DNA from: Aeromicrobium sp. Leaf245
GTDB lineage: Bacteria > Actinomycetota > Actinomycetes > Propionibacteriales > Nocardioidaceae
Direction of reading: 5' to 3'
DNA: 64,000 bases
Assembly (NCBI RefSeq): GCF_942548115.1
Contig: NZ_OW824151.1
Span: forward strand, 1,116,001 to 1,180,000
Below are positions 16,184 through 25,224 of the stretch, one piece after another; the stretch's first letter is position 1, and every line of letters starts with the position of its first letter. The notes under the pieces were generated by a model. It was not told where the DNA came from. It did not search any database and saw only the letters and a program-made list of their open reading frames with translations. A program made the position numbers and the translations under genes.

Positions 16184-17356
16184 CTACCTCGCGGGCAGCT
16201 CGAACCACACCGCGGCGCCACCGGTGGGCGACTCGCCCACGCCCACCCGACCCCCGTGCGCACGAACCAGGCGACGCGTGGTGGCCAGGCCGATGCCGTG
16301 CCCGCCGGGGTCGTCGCCGCGGTCGTACAGGTCGAAGACCGCGCTCCGGCGAGAGGGCTCGATGCCGCGCCCGTTGTCGGCCACGACGACCCGCCACGCG
16401 TCGCCGTGTCGCTCGGCGCTCACGACCACCTGGGCGGGCACGCCCTCACGGGTGAACTTGAGCGCGTTGGTCAGCAGGTTGAGCACGACGGAGTAGAGCA
16501 TGTCGGCGTCGGCGGCCACGGTGGGCAGCGACTCGACGGTGATCGTCGCGCCACCGCGGCGCACCACGGGCTCCAGGTCCGCGAGGGCCAGCGTGAACAC
16601 GTGCTCCAGCGGGGTGTCGACGAGCGACAGCCGGCCACCGCGGACCGCGAAGTCGAGCATCTCCTCGATCATGCGGTTCATCCGCCGGCCCGCCTCCGAC
16701 ACGGCGCGCACGACGGCGCCGAGGTCGTCGTGGGTGACCACCACGGGCTCGGTCTCGAGCAGCTCGGCGTTGGCGAGGATGGCGGTGAGCGGGCTGCGCA
16801 GGTCGTGGCTGACCTGGCCCGCGAAGAGCGCCAGGTGGTGGTTGGCCCGCTCCAGCTCGCGGGTGCGCAGGCGCAGCTCGAGGACGTCCATCACCTGCCC
16901 GGCCACGGTGCGCAACGAGACCTCCTGCGCGGACGTCAGGGTCCGCGCGGTCTCGTCGAACAGGCACAGCCGGCCGAGGTGCACGTCGTCGGGCGTGATC
17001 AACGGCGCCGACGCGTAGAACCGCACGGCGCCGATGTCGCCGGTGACGAACGGGTTGGTGCGGAACCGCTCGTCCTGCGTGGCGTCGGGCACGACCACGT
17101 TCCCGGTCTCGGCCATCACGGCGGCGCACATGGAGTCCGACCGGGAGCAGACGGACGGCTCGATGCCGGCCGTCGCGACGATCTGGTGCTGCTGGTTGCG
17201 CGTGATGATGTTGATCGCTGCGCTGGGCACGTCGCACGCCTGCGCGACGAGGTCGACGAGCGCCTGCAGGTCGCGGCCCACGGGCTCGCTGAGCACGGCG
17301 TAGCGCTCCAGCTCGAGCTCCTGCTGCTCGATCGTTCCCCCGACGACGGTGCTCAT
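16184..17356 (-). CDS. Cytosolic GAF-domain sensor histidine kinase
   Basis: A soluble histidine kinase of 390 residues with no membrane segment. A GAF domain (about 22-165) contains CDVPSAAINIITRNQQ, SMCAAVM and FYASAPL, the pattern of small-ligand or redox-sensing GAF kinases. A coiled segment leads to the H-box QVSHDLRSPLTAI with H184, then a complete HATPase: NLLTNALKF N-box, DNGRGIE G1 and GHGIGLATTRRLV G2. The ATG at 17356 has GAGGAGG upstream. It lies upstream of calY on the same strand, 132 bp away, so it may be cotranscribed. No adjacent response regulator; it could feed the regulator at 11683, whose own kinase is degenerate. That partnership is inferred. Confidence 0.85.
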   Translation of the reverse strand: MSTVVGGTIEQQELELERYAVLSEPVGRDLQALVDLVAQACDVPSAAINIITRNQQHQIVATAGIEPSVCSRSDSMCAAVMAETGNVVVPDATQDERFRTNPFVTGDIGAVRFYASAPLITPDDVHLGRLCLFDETARTLTSAQEVSLRTVAGQVMDVLELRLRTRELERANHHLALFAGQVSHDLRSPLTAILANAELLETEPVVVTHDDLGAVVRAVSEAGRRMNRMIEEMLDFAVRGGRLSLVDTPLEHVFTLALADLEPVVRRGGATITVESLPTVAADADMLYSVVLNLLTNALKFTREGVPAQVVVSAERHGDAWRVVVADNGRGIEPSRRSAVFDLYDRGDDPGGHGIGLATTRRLVRAHGGRVGVGESPTGGAAVWFELPAR

Positions 17357-17496
17357 CGGACCTCCTCGATCGCTTCGCCCGACCATGTCACACCTGGCGC
17401 CTCTCGGCTCGGTCCGCCGGCGCGGCGATCCTCGCCCGTCGCCGGACGGACGTCCGGAATTGGCCGACCGGACGCCGGATCGGGCGAAGTGAGAGG

Positions 17497-17509
17497 TATG
17501 ATCCAAACA
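17497..17509 (+). promoter_or_regulatory. Lipoprotein gene -10 box, predicted leaderless start
   Basis: TATGAT at 17497-17502 ends 6 nt before the ATG of the lipoprotein. Transcription would begin at the start codon. The -35 region is not clear. The divergent GAF kinase start is 153 bp away. Confidence 0.6.
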
Positions 17510-18318
17510 TGAACCTGCGCCTCAAGAAGTCCGCCGCCGCGGTGGCCATCGTCCTGACCGCCGGCCTCGGCCTCGCCGCCTGTGGTGGTGACGACTCCTC
17601 CGGCGCCAAGGGAGACACGTCCTCGGTCGGCGAGAAGGCCGACACCGAGCTCACCCAGGAGAACTTCTTCACGGAGGTGACCAAGGCCCAGCAGGACGCC
17701 AAGACCAGCCACGTCGAGATGGCGTTCGGCGTCGGTGGCCAGGACATCAAGGCCTCCGGCGACGTGTCGACCGGCAAGTCCGCTGCCGACTCCGCCATGA
17801 GCATGACCATGACGCTCGGCGCCCAGGGCGAGATGGAGATGCGCCTCATCGACGGCGTGCTCTACATGAACATGGGCTCGATGACGCAGAACAAGTTCAC
17901 GAAGATCGACCTCAACGACAAGGACAACCCGCTGGGCGAGCAGTACGGCGGTCTCCTCGACAGCGTCGACCCCTCCAAGCAGATCGAGCAGATGCAGGAG
18001 GCCGTCACCGGCTTCGAGCAGAAGGGCGACGCGGAGAAGCTCGACGGCGTCGAGGCCACCCCGTACGTCGTGACCGTGGACTCCAGCAAGCTCACCGAGC
18101 AGCTGGGTGCCACCGGCCAGGACGCCGCGCAGGTCCCCGACACCCTCACGTACACGATGTACATCGGCCCGGACAACCTGCCGCGTCGCATCCTCATGGA
18201 CGTCGCGGGCACGAAGATGACCATGGACTACACCAAGTGGGGCGAGGACGTCACCATCGAGGCGCCGGCGAAGGACCAGATCTCCGACGTCGACCTCTCC
18301 CAGATGGGCGGTGCCTGA
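17509..18318 (+). CDS. LppX/LprAFG-family lipoprotein
   Basis: A 269-residue exported lipoprotein. The signal peptide ends in the lipobox GLAAC with lipidated C25, followed by GGDDSSG. The rest is a LolA-like half-barrel pattern typical of LppX/LprG/LprA/LprF: an N-terminal TEVTKAQQDAKTSHVEM, alternating beta strands with MEMRLIDGVLYMNMG, and a C-terminal TYTMYIGPDNLPRRILMDV. Mycobacterial relatives bind acylated lipids and carry them across the envelope, so a lipid-carrier role is plausible. No ribosome site is visible, consistent with a leaderless mRNA. It stands alone, closed by a strong hairpin. Confidence 0.85.
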   Translation: MNLRLKKSAAAVAIVLTAGLGLAACGGDDSSGAKGDTSSVGEKADTELTQENFFTEVTKAQQDAKTSHVEMAFGVGGQDIKASGDVSTGKSAADSAMSMTMTLGAQGEMEMRLIDGVLYMNMGSMTQNKFTKIDLNDKDNPLGEQYGGLLDSVDPSKQIEQMQEAVTGFEQKGDAEKLDGVEATPYVVTVDSSKLTEQLGATGQDAAQVPDTLTYTMYIGPDNLPRRILMDVAGTKMTMDYTKWGEDVTIEAPAKDQISDVDLSQMGGA

Positions 18319-18371
18319 GTCCGAGCGAGCCCACCCGGCACCTGCCGGGTGACGCCGCTCGACCAGCGCTC

Positions 18372-18418
18372 CGCACGAGCCCCCGTCGCACCGATTTGGT
18401 GCGGCGGGGGCTCGTGCG
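18372..18418 (+). terminator. Terminator after the LppX-like gene
   Basis: A 21-bp stem (18372-18392 with 18398-18418, one G·U pair) closes on a 5-nt loop GATTT. It has the CACGAGCCCCC/GGGGGCTCGTG core. The rplJ promoter elements overlap its loop and 3' edge. Confidence 0.9.
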
Positions 18419-18424
18419 TAGACT
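18396..18424 (+). promoter_or_regulatory. rplJ promoter overlapping the upstream terminator
   Basis: TTGGTG (18396-18401), at the terminator loop, and TAGACT (18419-18424), just past its stem, are spaced 17 bp. Initiation would be near 18431, leaving a leader of about 158 nt before rplJ. The TAGACT box matches that proposed for rpoB. Confidence 0.55.
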
Positions 18425-18430
18425 GACCAC

Positions 18431-18588
18431 GCCGAAGACCGCTGGCCGGGTCCCGCAAGGGCCCGCGAAGTGCCTCGAACGAGGCGGCCCGCGCAGGTGT
18501 CCTTCAGAGGTGGGTCCGTCAGGACCTCCCGACGACGTGCACCGCAGCGCGTGCGTCGGTCGAGGCAACGACCACCAGAAGGAGACCC
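18431..18588 (+). promoter_or_regulatory. Probable L10 leader of rplJL
   Basis: The long untranslated stretch before rplJ contains CCGAAGACCGCTGG near its start and several GC-rich inverted pairs. In many bacteria L10(L12)4 binds this leader to repress rplJL translation, and position and length fit. I have not folded it and cannot show the kink-turn. Confidence 0.45.
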
Positions 18589-19206
18589 ATGGCAAGCCCG
18601 GACAAGGTTGCTGCCGTCGCCGAGCTCACGCAGAGCCTGCGCGACTCCGACGGCATCGTCCTCACCGAGTACCGCGGTCTCACCGTGAAGCAGCTGCAGG
18701 AACTGCGGCGCTCGCTCGGTGAGGGTGCGAGCTATGCCGTCGCCAAGAACACGCTGACGAGGATCGCGGCCAAGGAGGCCGGGGTCGACCTGTCGGACGA
18801 CCTGCTCACCGGCCCGACCGCCATCGCCTTCATCAAGGGCGACGTCGTCGAGGCCGCCAAGGGTCTGCGTGACTTCGCGAAGGCGAACACCACCCTCGTC
18901 ATCAAGGGAGGCTTCCTCGACGGGAAGTCGCTCGATGCCGACGAGGTCAAGAAGCTGGCGGACCTCGAGTCGCGCGAGGTCCTCCTCGCCAAGCTCGCCG
19001 GCGCCATGAAGGGCAGCCTTCAGAACGCCGCGTCCCTCTTCAACGCCCCGCTCGCCCAGACGGCCCGCCTCGTGGCGGCCCTCGAGGCGAAGAAGGCCGA
19101 AGAGGCTCCCGCCGACGCTTCCACCGACACTGCTGCCGAGGCCCCCGCGGCCGAGGCAACACCCGAGGTCGAGGCTCCCGCCGAGACCGACTCCACCGAG
19201 GGCTGA
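18589..19206 (+). CDS. rplJ: 50S ribosomal protein L10
   Basis: Carries the L7/L12 dimers on the ribosomal stalk and probably represses its own operon. The 205-residue protein has the conserved [13 protein letters not shown] and [10 protein letters not shown] segments and a C-terminal helix (about 150-170) for L12 binding. The last 35 residues ([15 protein letters not shown]...) are an acidic Ala/Glu/Pro tail beyond the roughly 170-residue core. GAAGGAG precedes the ATG. rplL follows 56 bp downstream. Confidence 0.97.
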   Translation: MASPDKVAAVAELTQSLRDSDGIVLTEYRGLTVKQLQELRRSLGEGASYAVAKNTLTRIAAKEAGVDLSDDLLTGPTAIAFIKGDVVEAAKGLRDFAKANTTLVIKGGFLDGKSLDADEVKKLADLESREVLLAKLAGAMKGSLQNAASLFNAPLAQTARLVAALEAKKAEEAPADASTDTAAEAPAAEATPEVEAPAETDSTEG

Positions 19207-19262
19207 ACGCCCGATCTGATCGGGACCCCCTCGGGGTCTCACCAACGAAAGGACGCCACATC

Positions 19263-19655
19263 ATGGCGAAGCTCAGCACCGACGAGCTGCTCGACGCATT
19301 CAAGGAACTGACCCTCATCGAGCTCTCCGAGTTCGTGAAGGCCTTCGAGGAGACCTTCGAGGTCACCGCCGCTGCCCCCGTGGCCGTGGCCGCTGCGGCC
19401 CCCGCTGCCGCCGGTGGCGACGCCGGTGGCGACGCCGCCGAGCAGGACGAGTTCGACGTCGTCCTCGAGTCGGCCGGCGACAAGAAGATCCAGGTCATCA
19501 AGGAGGTGCGCGGTCTCACGAGCCTCGGCCTGAAGGAGGCCAAGGACCTCGTCGAGGGCGCTCCGAAGCCCGTCCTGGAGAAGGTCGCCAAGGATGCCGC
19601 CGAGAAGGCCAAGGAGGCCCTCGAGGCCGCCGGCGCCACCGTCACGCTCAAGTGA
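19263..19655 (+). CDS. rplL: 50S ribosomal protein L7/L12
   Basis: The multi-copy stalk protein that recruits EF-Tu, EF-G and other translational GTPases. The 130-residue protein has the N-terminal dimerisation helices ([17 protein letters not shown]), an Ala/Gly-rich hinge (about 38-60) and the C-terminal domain with [20 protein letters not shown] and [21 protein letters not shown] precedes the ATG. It ends the rplJL unit at a strong hairpin. Confidence 0.98.
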   Translation: MAKLSTDELLDAFKELTLIELSEFVKAFEETFEVTAAAPVAVAAAAPAAAGGDAGGDAAEQDEFDVVLESAGDKKIQVIKEVRGLTSLGLKEAKDLVEGAPKPVLEKVAKDAAEKAKEALEAAGATVTLK

Positions 19656-19692
19656 CCTGGCTGTCAGCCTGACGTCCACGTGACGTCGACGC

Positions 19693-19734
19693 AGACCCCC
19701 GCAGACCCGGTTCCGACCGGGTCGGCGGGGGTCT
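19693..19734 (+). terminator. Terminator after rplL
   Basis: An 18-bp stem with one mismatch (19693-19710 with 19717-19734) and a 6-nt loop. The AGACCCCCG/CGGGGGTCT core is followed by CGTCGTGTCC and no T-run. Confidence 0.88.
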
Positions 19735-19833
19735 CGTCGTGTCCGGAGGCGGCGGCGCGCCGATCGCCCGAGCGGCCGTCGCGCTCCGCTGACGGGCCGA
19801 ACGGCAGGGTCAGGGACGTGACCGAGGCCACCT

Positions 19834-19943
19834 TTGTGACTCGCAGTTGCATGGGGTACGGTCTCTGAGACCTGCGACACGTTACTCGCGGGTCATCATG
19901 ACGGAGCGAACTCGTAACCGAGTCGCCCGAAATTCGTTAGGCT
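19834..19943 (+). promoter_or_regulatory. mce operon promoter region with operator-like dyads
   Basis: P1: TTGTGA (19834-19839) and TACGGT (19857-19862), spaced 17 bp. A 13-nt palindrome GGTCTC-T-GAGACC (19860-19872) covers the P1 start site. A second interrupted dyad, GCGAACTCG-taac-CGAGTCGC (19906-19926), lies downstream. A further -10-like TAGGCT is at 19938-19943 without a clear -35. The rest of the 358-bp gap between rplL and the ATPase gene holds the rplL terminator and no gene that I can support. Repression by a TetR- or GntR-type protein is plausible but no regulator gene is adjacent. Confidence 0.5.
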
Positions 19944-20013
19944 GGGTGGCCCGGGTCACATCGACTGCGGGCCCGGTACGGGGACCGGCCGAGCTGGAGT
20001 GGAGGAGGGGTCC

Positions 20014-20969
<956 letters not shown>

Positions 20970-20973
<4 letters not shown>

Positions 20974-21746
20974 GCGCAACCAAGATCGCGGCGCCCGCAC
21001 GGATCGCAGGTGGCCTCTTCGCCTTCATGCTCGACGTCACCGTCGCGCTGTTCCGGCGACCCTTCCAGCTCAAGGAGTTCCTGACCCAGGCCTGGTTCAT
21101 CGTCACCGTGACGATCGTGCCGACGGCCCTGGTCTCGATCCCCTTCGGTGCCGTCATCGCCCTCCAGGTCGGCGGGCTCATCAAGCAGTTCGGTGCGCAG
21201 TCGTTCACGGGCTCCGCCGCGGTGCTGGCCGTGGTGCGCGAGGCCGGCCCCATCGCCACCGCGCTGCTGATCGCCGGTGCCGCCGGCTCGGCCATCGCGG
21301 CCGACTTCGGCTCGCGCAAGATCCGCGAGGAGCTCGACGCGATGATGGTGCTGGGCATCGACCCCATCCAGCGCCTCGTCGTGCCCCGCGTGCTCGCCGC
21401 CATGCTCATCGCCGTCTTCCTCAACGGCCTGGTGACGATCGTCGGTGTCGCCGGTGGCTACGTGTTCAACGTCGTGCTGCAGGACGGCACACCAGGGGCC
21501 TATCTGGCCTCGTTCACGGCGCTGGCCCAGCTGCCCGACATGTACCAAGGCATGGTGAAGGCCGTCATCTTCGGCTACATCGCGGCCATCGTGGCCGCCT
21601 ACAAGGGGATGAACGCCAAGGGCGGCCCGAAGGGCGTGGGCGACGCGGTCAACGAGGCCGTCGTCATCACCTTCCTGCTGCTGTTCATCGTGAACTTCTT
21701 CGTGTCGTCCATCTACATCCAGCTCGTCCCACCGAAGGGGATGTGA
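20970..21746 (+). CDS. yrbEA: YrbE/MlaE-type permease, first copy
   Basis: One half of the permease of the Mce lipid ABC importer, in the cytoplasmic membrane. The 258-residue MlaE-family protein has a basic interfacial N-terminus and about five or six hydrophobic helices. The family coupling segment AAGSAIAADFGSRKIREELDAM (about residues 102-123) and the VPRVLAA segment are present. The GTG at 20970 overlaps the ATPase stop (GTGA). It pairs with the next gene to make the membrane heterodimer. Confidence 0.92.
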
Positions 21747-21747
21747 C

Positions 21748-22578
21748 ATGGCGACGAAGATCAGTGCCGTCTACGAGCGCCCCGCGGCAGCGCTGGAGGG
21801 CCTCGGCACCCAGCTGCTGTTCTACCTGCGCGTCCTGCGGGCCATCCCGTTCACGATCAAGAACTACAGCCGCGAGATCCTGCGGCTTCTCGCCGAGGTC
21901 GCGCTCGGTTCCGGCGCCCTCGCCGTCATCGGCGGAACCGTCGGCGTCATCGTGGCCATGTGCTTCTTCACCGGCACCGAGGTCGGCATCCAGGGCTTCG
22001 CCGCGCTCGACCAGCTCGGCACCGCCGCACTGTCCGGCTTCGTCTCGGCCTACTTCAACACGCGTGAGATCGCGCCGATCGTCGCCGGCATCGCGCTCGC
22101 CGCGACCGTCGGCTGCGGCTTCACCGCGCAGCTCGGCGCCATGCGGATCTCCGAGGAGGTCGACGCGCTCGAGGTCATGGCCGTGCCGTCGATGCAGTTC
22201 CTCGTCACCACGCGCGTGCTGGCCGGGCTCATCGCCGTGGTCCCGCTCTACGTCGTCGGCCTGCTGTCGTCCTACTTCGCGACCAGATTGACGATCACGC
22301 AGTTCCTCGGGCAGAGCACCGGGACCTACGACCACTACTTCTCGACGTTCCTGCCACCAGGTGACGTGCTGTGGTCGTTCGGCAAGGTGCTGATCTTCGC
22401 CGTCGTGGTGATCCTGATCCACTGCTACTACGGCTACTACGCCTCCGGCGGACCCGCGGGCGTGGGTGTGGCCGTGGGCCGCGCCGTCCGTACGTCGATC
22501 GTCGCCGTCAACGTCGTCGACCTGCTCGCCTCCATGGCGATCTGGGGCACGACCGTCACCGTCAGATTGGCAGGTTGA
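21748..22578 (+). CDS. yrbEB: YrbE/MlaE-type permease, second copy
   Basis: The second permease half of the Mce importer. The 276-residue MlaE-family protein has the coupling segment TAQLGAMRISEEVDALEVM (about 130-148), VPSMQFLVTTRVLAGLI and five or six membrane helices, ending near RTSIVAVNVVDLLASM. The ATG lies 1 bp after the yrbEA stop. mceA follows after 2 bp. Confidence 0.92.
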   Translation: MATKISAVYERPAAALEGLGTQLLFYLRVLRAIPFTIKNYSREILRLLAEVALGSGALAVIGGTVGVIVAMCFFTGTEVGIQGFAALDQLGTAALSGFVSAYFNTREIAPIVAGIALAATVGCGFTAQLGAMRISEEVDALEVMAVPSMQFLVTTRVLAGLIAVVPLYVVGLLSSYFATRLTITQFLGQSTGTYDHYFSTFLPPGDVLWSFGKVLIFAVVVILIHCYYGYYASGGPAGVGVAVGRAVRTSIVAVNVVDLLASMAIWGTTVTVRLAG

Positions 22579-22580
22579 CG

Positions 22581-24044
22581 ATGGCTGCCACTCCCTTCGC
22601 CGAGCGTCCCACGAGCCTGAAGCTCCTCGGGGCCGGTCTCGTCGTCCTCATGGCCTTCTTCGTCTGGCTGACGTTCGCGTTCTTCTCCAAGACCTTCGTG
22701 GCCACCGACGACGTCACCGTCGACACCGGCAAGGCCGGCCTGAACCTGCCGCAGGCCGCCGACGTCAAGCTGCGCGGCATGATCGTGGGCGAGGTCAAGG
22801 ACGTCGAGCCGCGCGACGGCGGCGTGCGACTCGTGCTCGGTCTCAAGCCCGACCTGATCGGCCAGGTGCCGGCCGACGTCACCGCGGAGATCGTGCCCAA
22901 GACCCTGTTCGGCGAGAAGTACGTCGCGCTGATCCCCGCCGACGACGCGGGCAGCGAGCGGCTGAAGGCCGGCGACACGATCCAGCGCGCCGAGGTGCCG
23001 ATCGAGGTCGAGGAGCTGCTCAACGACCTCTACCCGCTGCTGCAGGCCGTGGAACCGGCTGAGCTGTCGTACACGCTCACGGCGGTCTCCCAGGCGCTCG
23101 AGGGACGCGGTGAGAAGCTCGGCGAGACCCTCGTGTCCGCCAACGAGTACCTCACGGCACTCAACCCCGACGTCCCGACGCTGGTCGACGACCTCACCAA
23201 GCTCGGCACCGTCTCCGACGGCTACGCCGCGCAGATGCCCACCCTCGGGCGCCTGCTGAAGAACACGGTCGTCACCGGCAACACGGTCGTCGCCAAGCGC
23301 ACGCAGCTCGCGGCGTTCTTCGACGAGGGCACCCGGCTGGCGAACACGCTGACCGACTTCGTCGACGCCAACGGCGAGAACCTCGAGGTGCTCGCCAAGC
23401 AGAACCGCGAGCTGCTCAGCGTCACGGCCGACTACTCCAGCACCTTCCCGTGCTTCACGGGCGGCATGGCCACGGTGCTGCCGAAGCTCAACAGCGTCCT
23501 GCGCAACAACACCGTGCACATCGACCTGGAGCTCCTCGCCGAGCAGCCCACCGGCTACCAGCTGGGGGAGAACGCCGTGGTGCCCGACAACAAGACCCTC
23601 GACGAGACCGAGCAGACCGACCCGAACAAGGTGAAGTACATCGACGCGCCGGACAAGGACAACGGTCGACTCCCCAACACCCTGGGCGCCGTGTGCGAGG
23701 ACCTCAAGGTCTTCAAGAAGAACGCCAACGACCCGAGCAAGTGGCCCTACAACCAGGCCGACCCGTTCCAGGTCGCTCCGGAGATCTACAAGCTCGTGGG
23801 CGTCGAGAACAGCCACAACGGCAAGTTCGGCAGCGAGGCGGACTTCGAGCGCGCTGCCGTGGCCAACCTCGACTCGGCAGGCTTCTGGAACCCCAGCCTG
23901 GCCGACACCGACAGCGCCCAGCAGCGTGACGACGTGCGCCGGATGGCCGCCGCCGTGGCCGGTGTCGACGCCGACCGCGTCCCCGACGCCGCGTCGCTCC
24001 TGCTCAGCCCGATCCTGCGTGGCACGGAGGTGACGGTGAGATGA
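22581..24044 (+). CDS. mceA: MceA-family substrate-binding protein
   Basis: The first of six Mce proteins thought to form a hexameric tunnel that passes lipids through the envelope to the YrbE permease. The 487-residue protein has an N-terminal membrane helix (about 16-36), an MCE domain (about 40-115, with GLNLPQAADVKLRGMIVG), and a long helical domain with repeated LVDDLTKL/LAKQNREL heptads. It ends with a C-terminal region (about 295-487) rich in polar residues. It is longer than the other Mce proteins here mainly in that tail. The ATG at 22581 follows the yrbEB stop closely. Its stop overlaps a 27-codon reading frame that leads into mceB. Confidence 0.9.
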   Translation: MAATPFAERPTSLKLLGAGLVVLMAFFVWLTFAFFSKTFVATDDVTVDTGKAGLNLPQAADVKLRGMIVGEVKDVEPRDGGVRLVLGLKPDLIGQVPADVTAEIVPKTLFGEKYVALIPADDAGSERLKAGDTIQRAEVPIEVEELLNDLYPLLQAVEPAELSYTLTAVSQALEGRGEKLGETLVSANEYLTALNPDVPTLVDDLTKLGTVSDGYAAQMPTLGRLLKNTVVTGNTVVAKRTQLAAFFDEGTRLANTLTDFVDANGENLEVLAKQNRELLSVTADYSSTFPCFTGGMATVLPKLNSVLRNNTVHIDLELLAEQPTGYQLGENAVVPDNKTLDETEQTDPNKVKYIDAPDKDNGRLPNTLGAVCEDLKVFKKNANDPSKWPYNQADPFQVAPEIYKLVGVENSHNGKFGSEADFERAAVANLDSAGFWNPSLADTDSAQQRDDVRRMAAAVAGVDADRVPDAASLLLSPILRGTEVTVR

Positions 24045-24124
24045 GCGAGCGCAAGCGAGCGAACGACCAGCACCTCATCGCGTTGCTCCCGTACCGTGCT
24101 CTTCCGACGGGGGTGACGCGATGA
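24041..24124 (+). CDS. Possible 27-codon bridging reading frame between mceA and mceB
   Basis: A short frame, MSERKRANDQH... to ...PTGVTR, begins with an ATG overlapping the mceA stop (ATGA) and ends with a TGA overlapping the mceB start (ATGA). Its first half is the repetitive DNA GAGCGAGCGcaaGCGAGCGAA. The other mce genes overlap directly, so this frame may keep translation coupled across a small inserted sequence. Alternatively it is a chance frame within a short intergenic repeat. No function is claimed. Confidence 0.3.
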   Translation: MSERKRANDQHLIALLPYRALPTGVTR

Positions 24125-25224
24125 GCAAGGCTCTGGACCGCGAGTCCATCTCTGCGATCGTCAAGCTGTCGATCTTCTTCGCCGTCACCGGTGCGGCCAC
24201 GTTCCTGCTGATGCTGACCCTCAGCGGGGCCAACCTCGGCAGCAGCAACGAGTACAAGGCCGTCTTCTCCGACGTCACCGGCGTGGCCAAGGGCGACGAC
24301 GTCCGCATCGCCGGCGTCTCCGTCGGGTCGATCAAGAAGGTCGAGATCCACGACACCGACGAGGCCATCATCACCTTCTCGGTGCGCACCTCGACCCCGC
24401 TCACCCAGGACACCAACGCGCAGCTGCGGTTCCGCAACCTCGTCGGCCAGCGCTACCTGGCGCTCTTCCAGGGCGGCGAGGGCGGCACCGCACGCCTGGC
24501 CCCGGGCTCGACCATCCCGCAGGACCGCACCGAGGAGGCACTCGACCTCAACGTGCTGCTCAACGGCTTCAAGCCCGTCTTCCAGGCGCTGTCACCGTCG
24601 GACACCAACAAGTTCGCCTTCGAGATCGTCCAGACCCTGCAGGGCGAGGCCGGCAACGTGCAGAGCCTGCTGGCCCGCACCGCGTCGCTGACCAGCACGC
24701 TCGCCGACCGCGACGAGCTCATCGGCGACGTCGTGGTGAACCTGTCCGACGTGCTCGACACGATCGGCAGCCGCGACCAGCAGCTCACGGCCACGATCGA
24801 CACCCTGCAGCAGTTCGTCACCGGCCTGAAGGGCGACCGCGAGGCGATCCTCGGCTCGCTCGACTCGATCTCCGACCTCACCACCGAGACCTCCAACCTG
24901 CTCGTGGAGGGCCGGCCCGACCTCACGGCCGACGTCAAGCAGCTGCGCCGCCTGACCAAGAACCTGTCGAGCGAGCGCAACCTCAAGACCATCGAGGAAG
25001 CCGTGCAGATCCTGCCCATCAAGATGGAGAAGCTGGGCAACCTGGCCTCCAACGGCAGCCTGTTCAACTTCTACGTCTGCGAGCTGAACGTCGACGTCTC
25101 CCAGCTGACCGGAACCCCGCTCGACGGCCTGCTCGACGGCCTGATCAGCGAGCTGGGTGCCGTCCAGGCCGGCGGCGACCGCTGCCGCACCGGCAACGGC
25201 GAGTACGGGAAGGCCGCCTCATGA
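24121..25224 (+). CDS. mceB: MceB-family protein
   Basis: Second Mce subunit, 367 residues. It has a membrane helix (about 16-35), an MCE domain (about 40-120) with GVAKGDDVRIAGVSVGSIKKV and FRNLVGQRYLAL, then a long coiled region with LLARTASLTSTLADRDELIG repeats typical of tunnel-forming helices. There is a cysteine near the end of the coil (FYVCELNV) and another at GGDRCRTG, a possible disulphide pair. The ATG at 24121 is the first plausible start; the 76 bp before it hold the bridging frame. Overlaps mceC by ATGA. Confidence 0.9.
   Translation: MSKALDRESISAIVKLSIFFAVTGAATFLLMLTLSGANLGSSNEYKAVFSDVTGVAKGDDVRIAGVSVGSIKKVEIHDTDEAIITFSVRTSTPLTQDTNAQLRFRNLVGQRYLALFQGGEGGTARLAPGSTIPQDRTEEALDLNVLLNGFKPVFQALSPSDTNKFAFEIVQTLQGEAGNVQSLLARTASLTSTLADRDELIGDVVVNLSDVLDTIGSRDQQLTATIDTLQQFVTGLKGDREAILGSLDSISDLTTETSNLLVEGRPDLTADVKQLRRLTKNLSSERNLKTIEEAVQILPIKMEKLGNLASNGSLFNFYVCELNVDVSQLTGTPLDGLLDGLISELGAVQAGGDRCRTGNGEYGKAAS

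Noticed and set aside
14606-17512. A 968-residue plus-strand frame across sipW, calY and the GAF kinase
   Set aside because: Antisense shadow of three well-supported minus-strand genes, crossing their intergenic hairpins.
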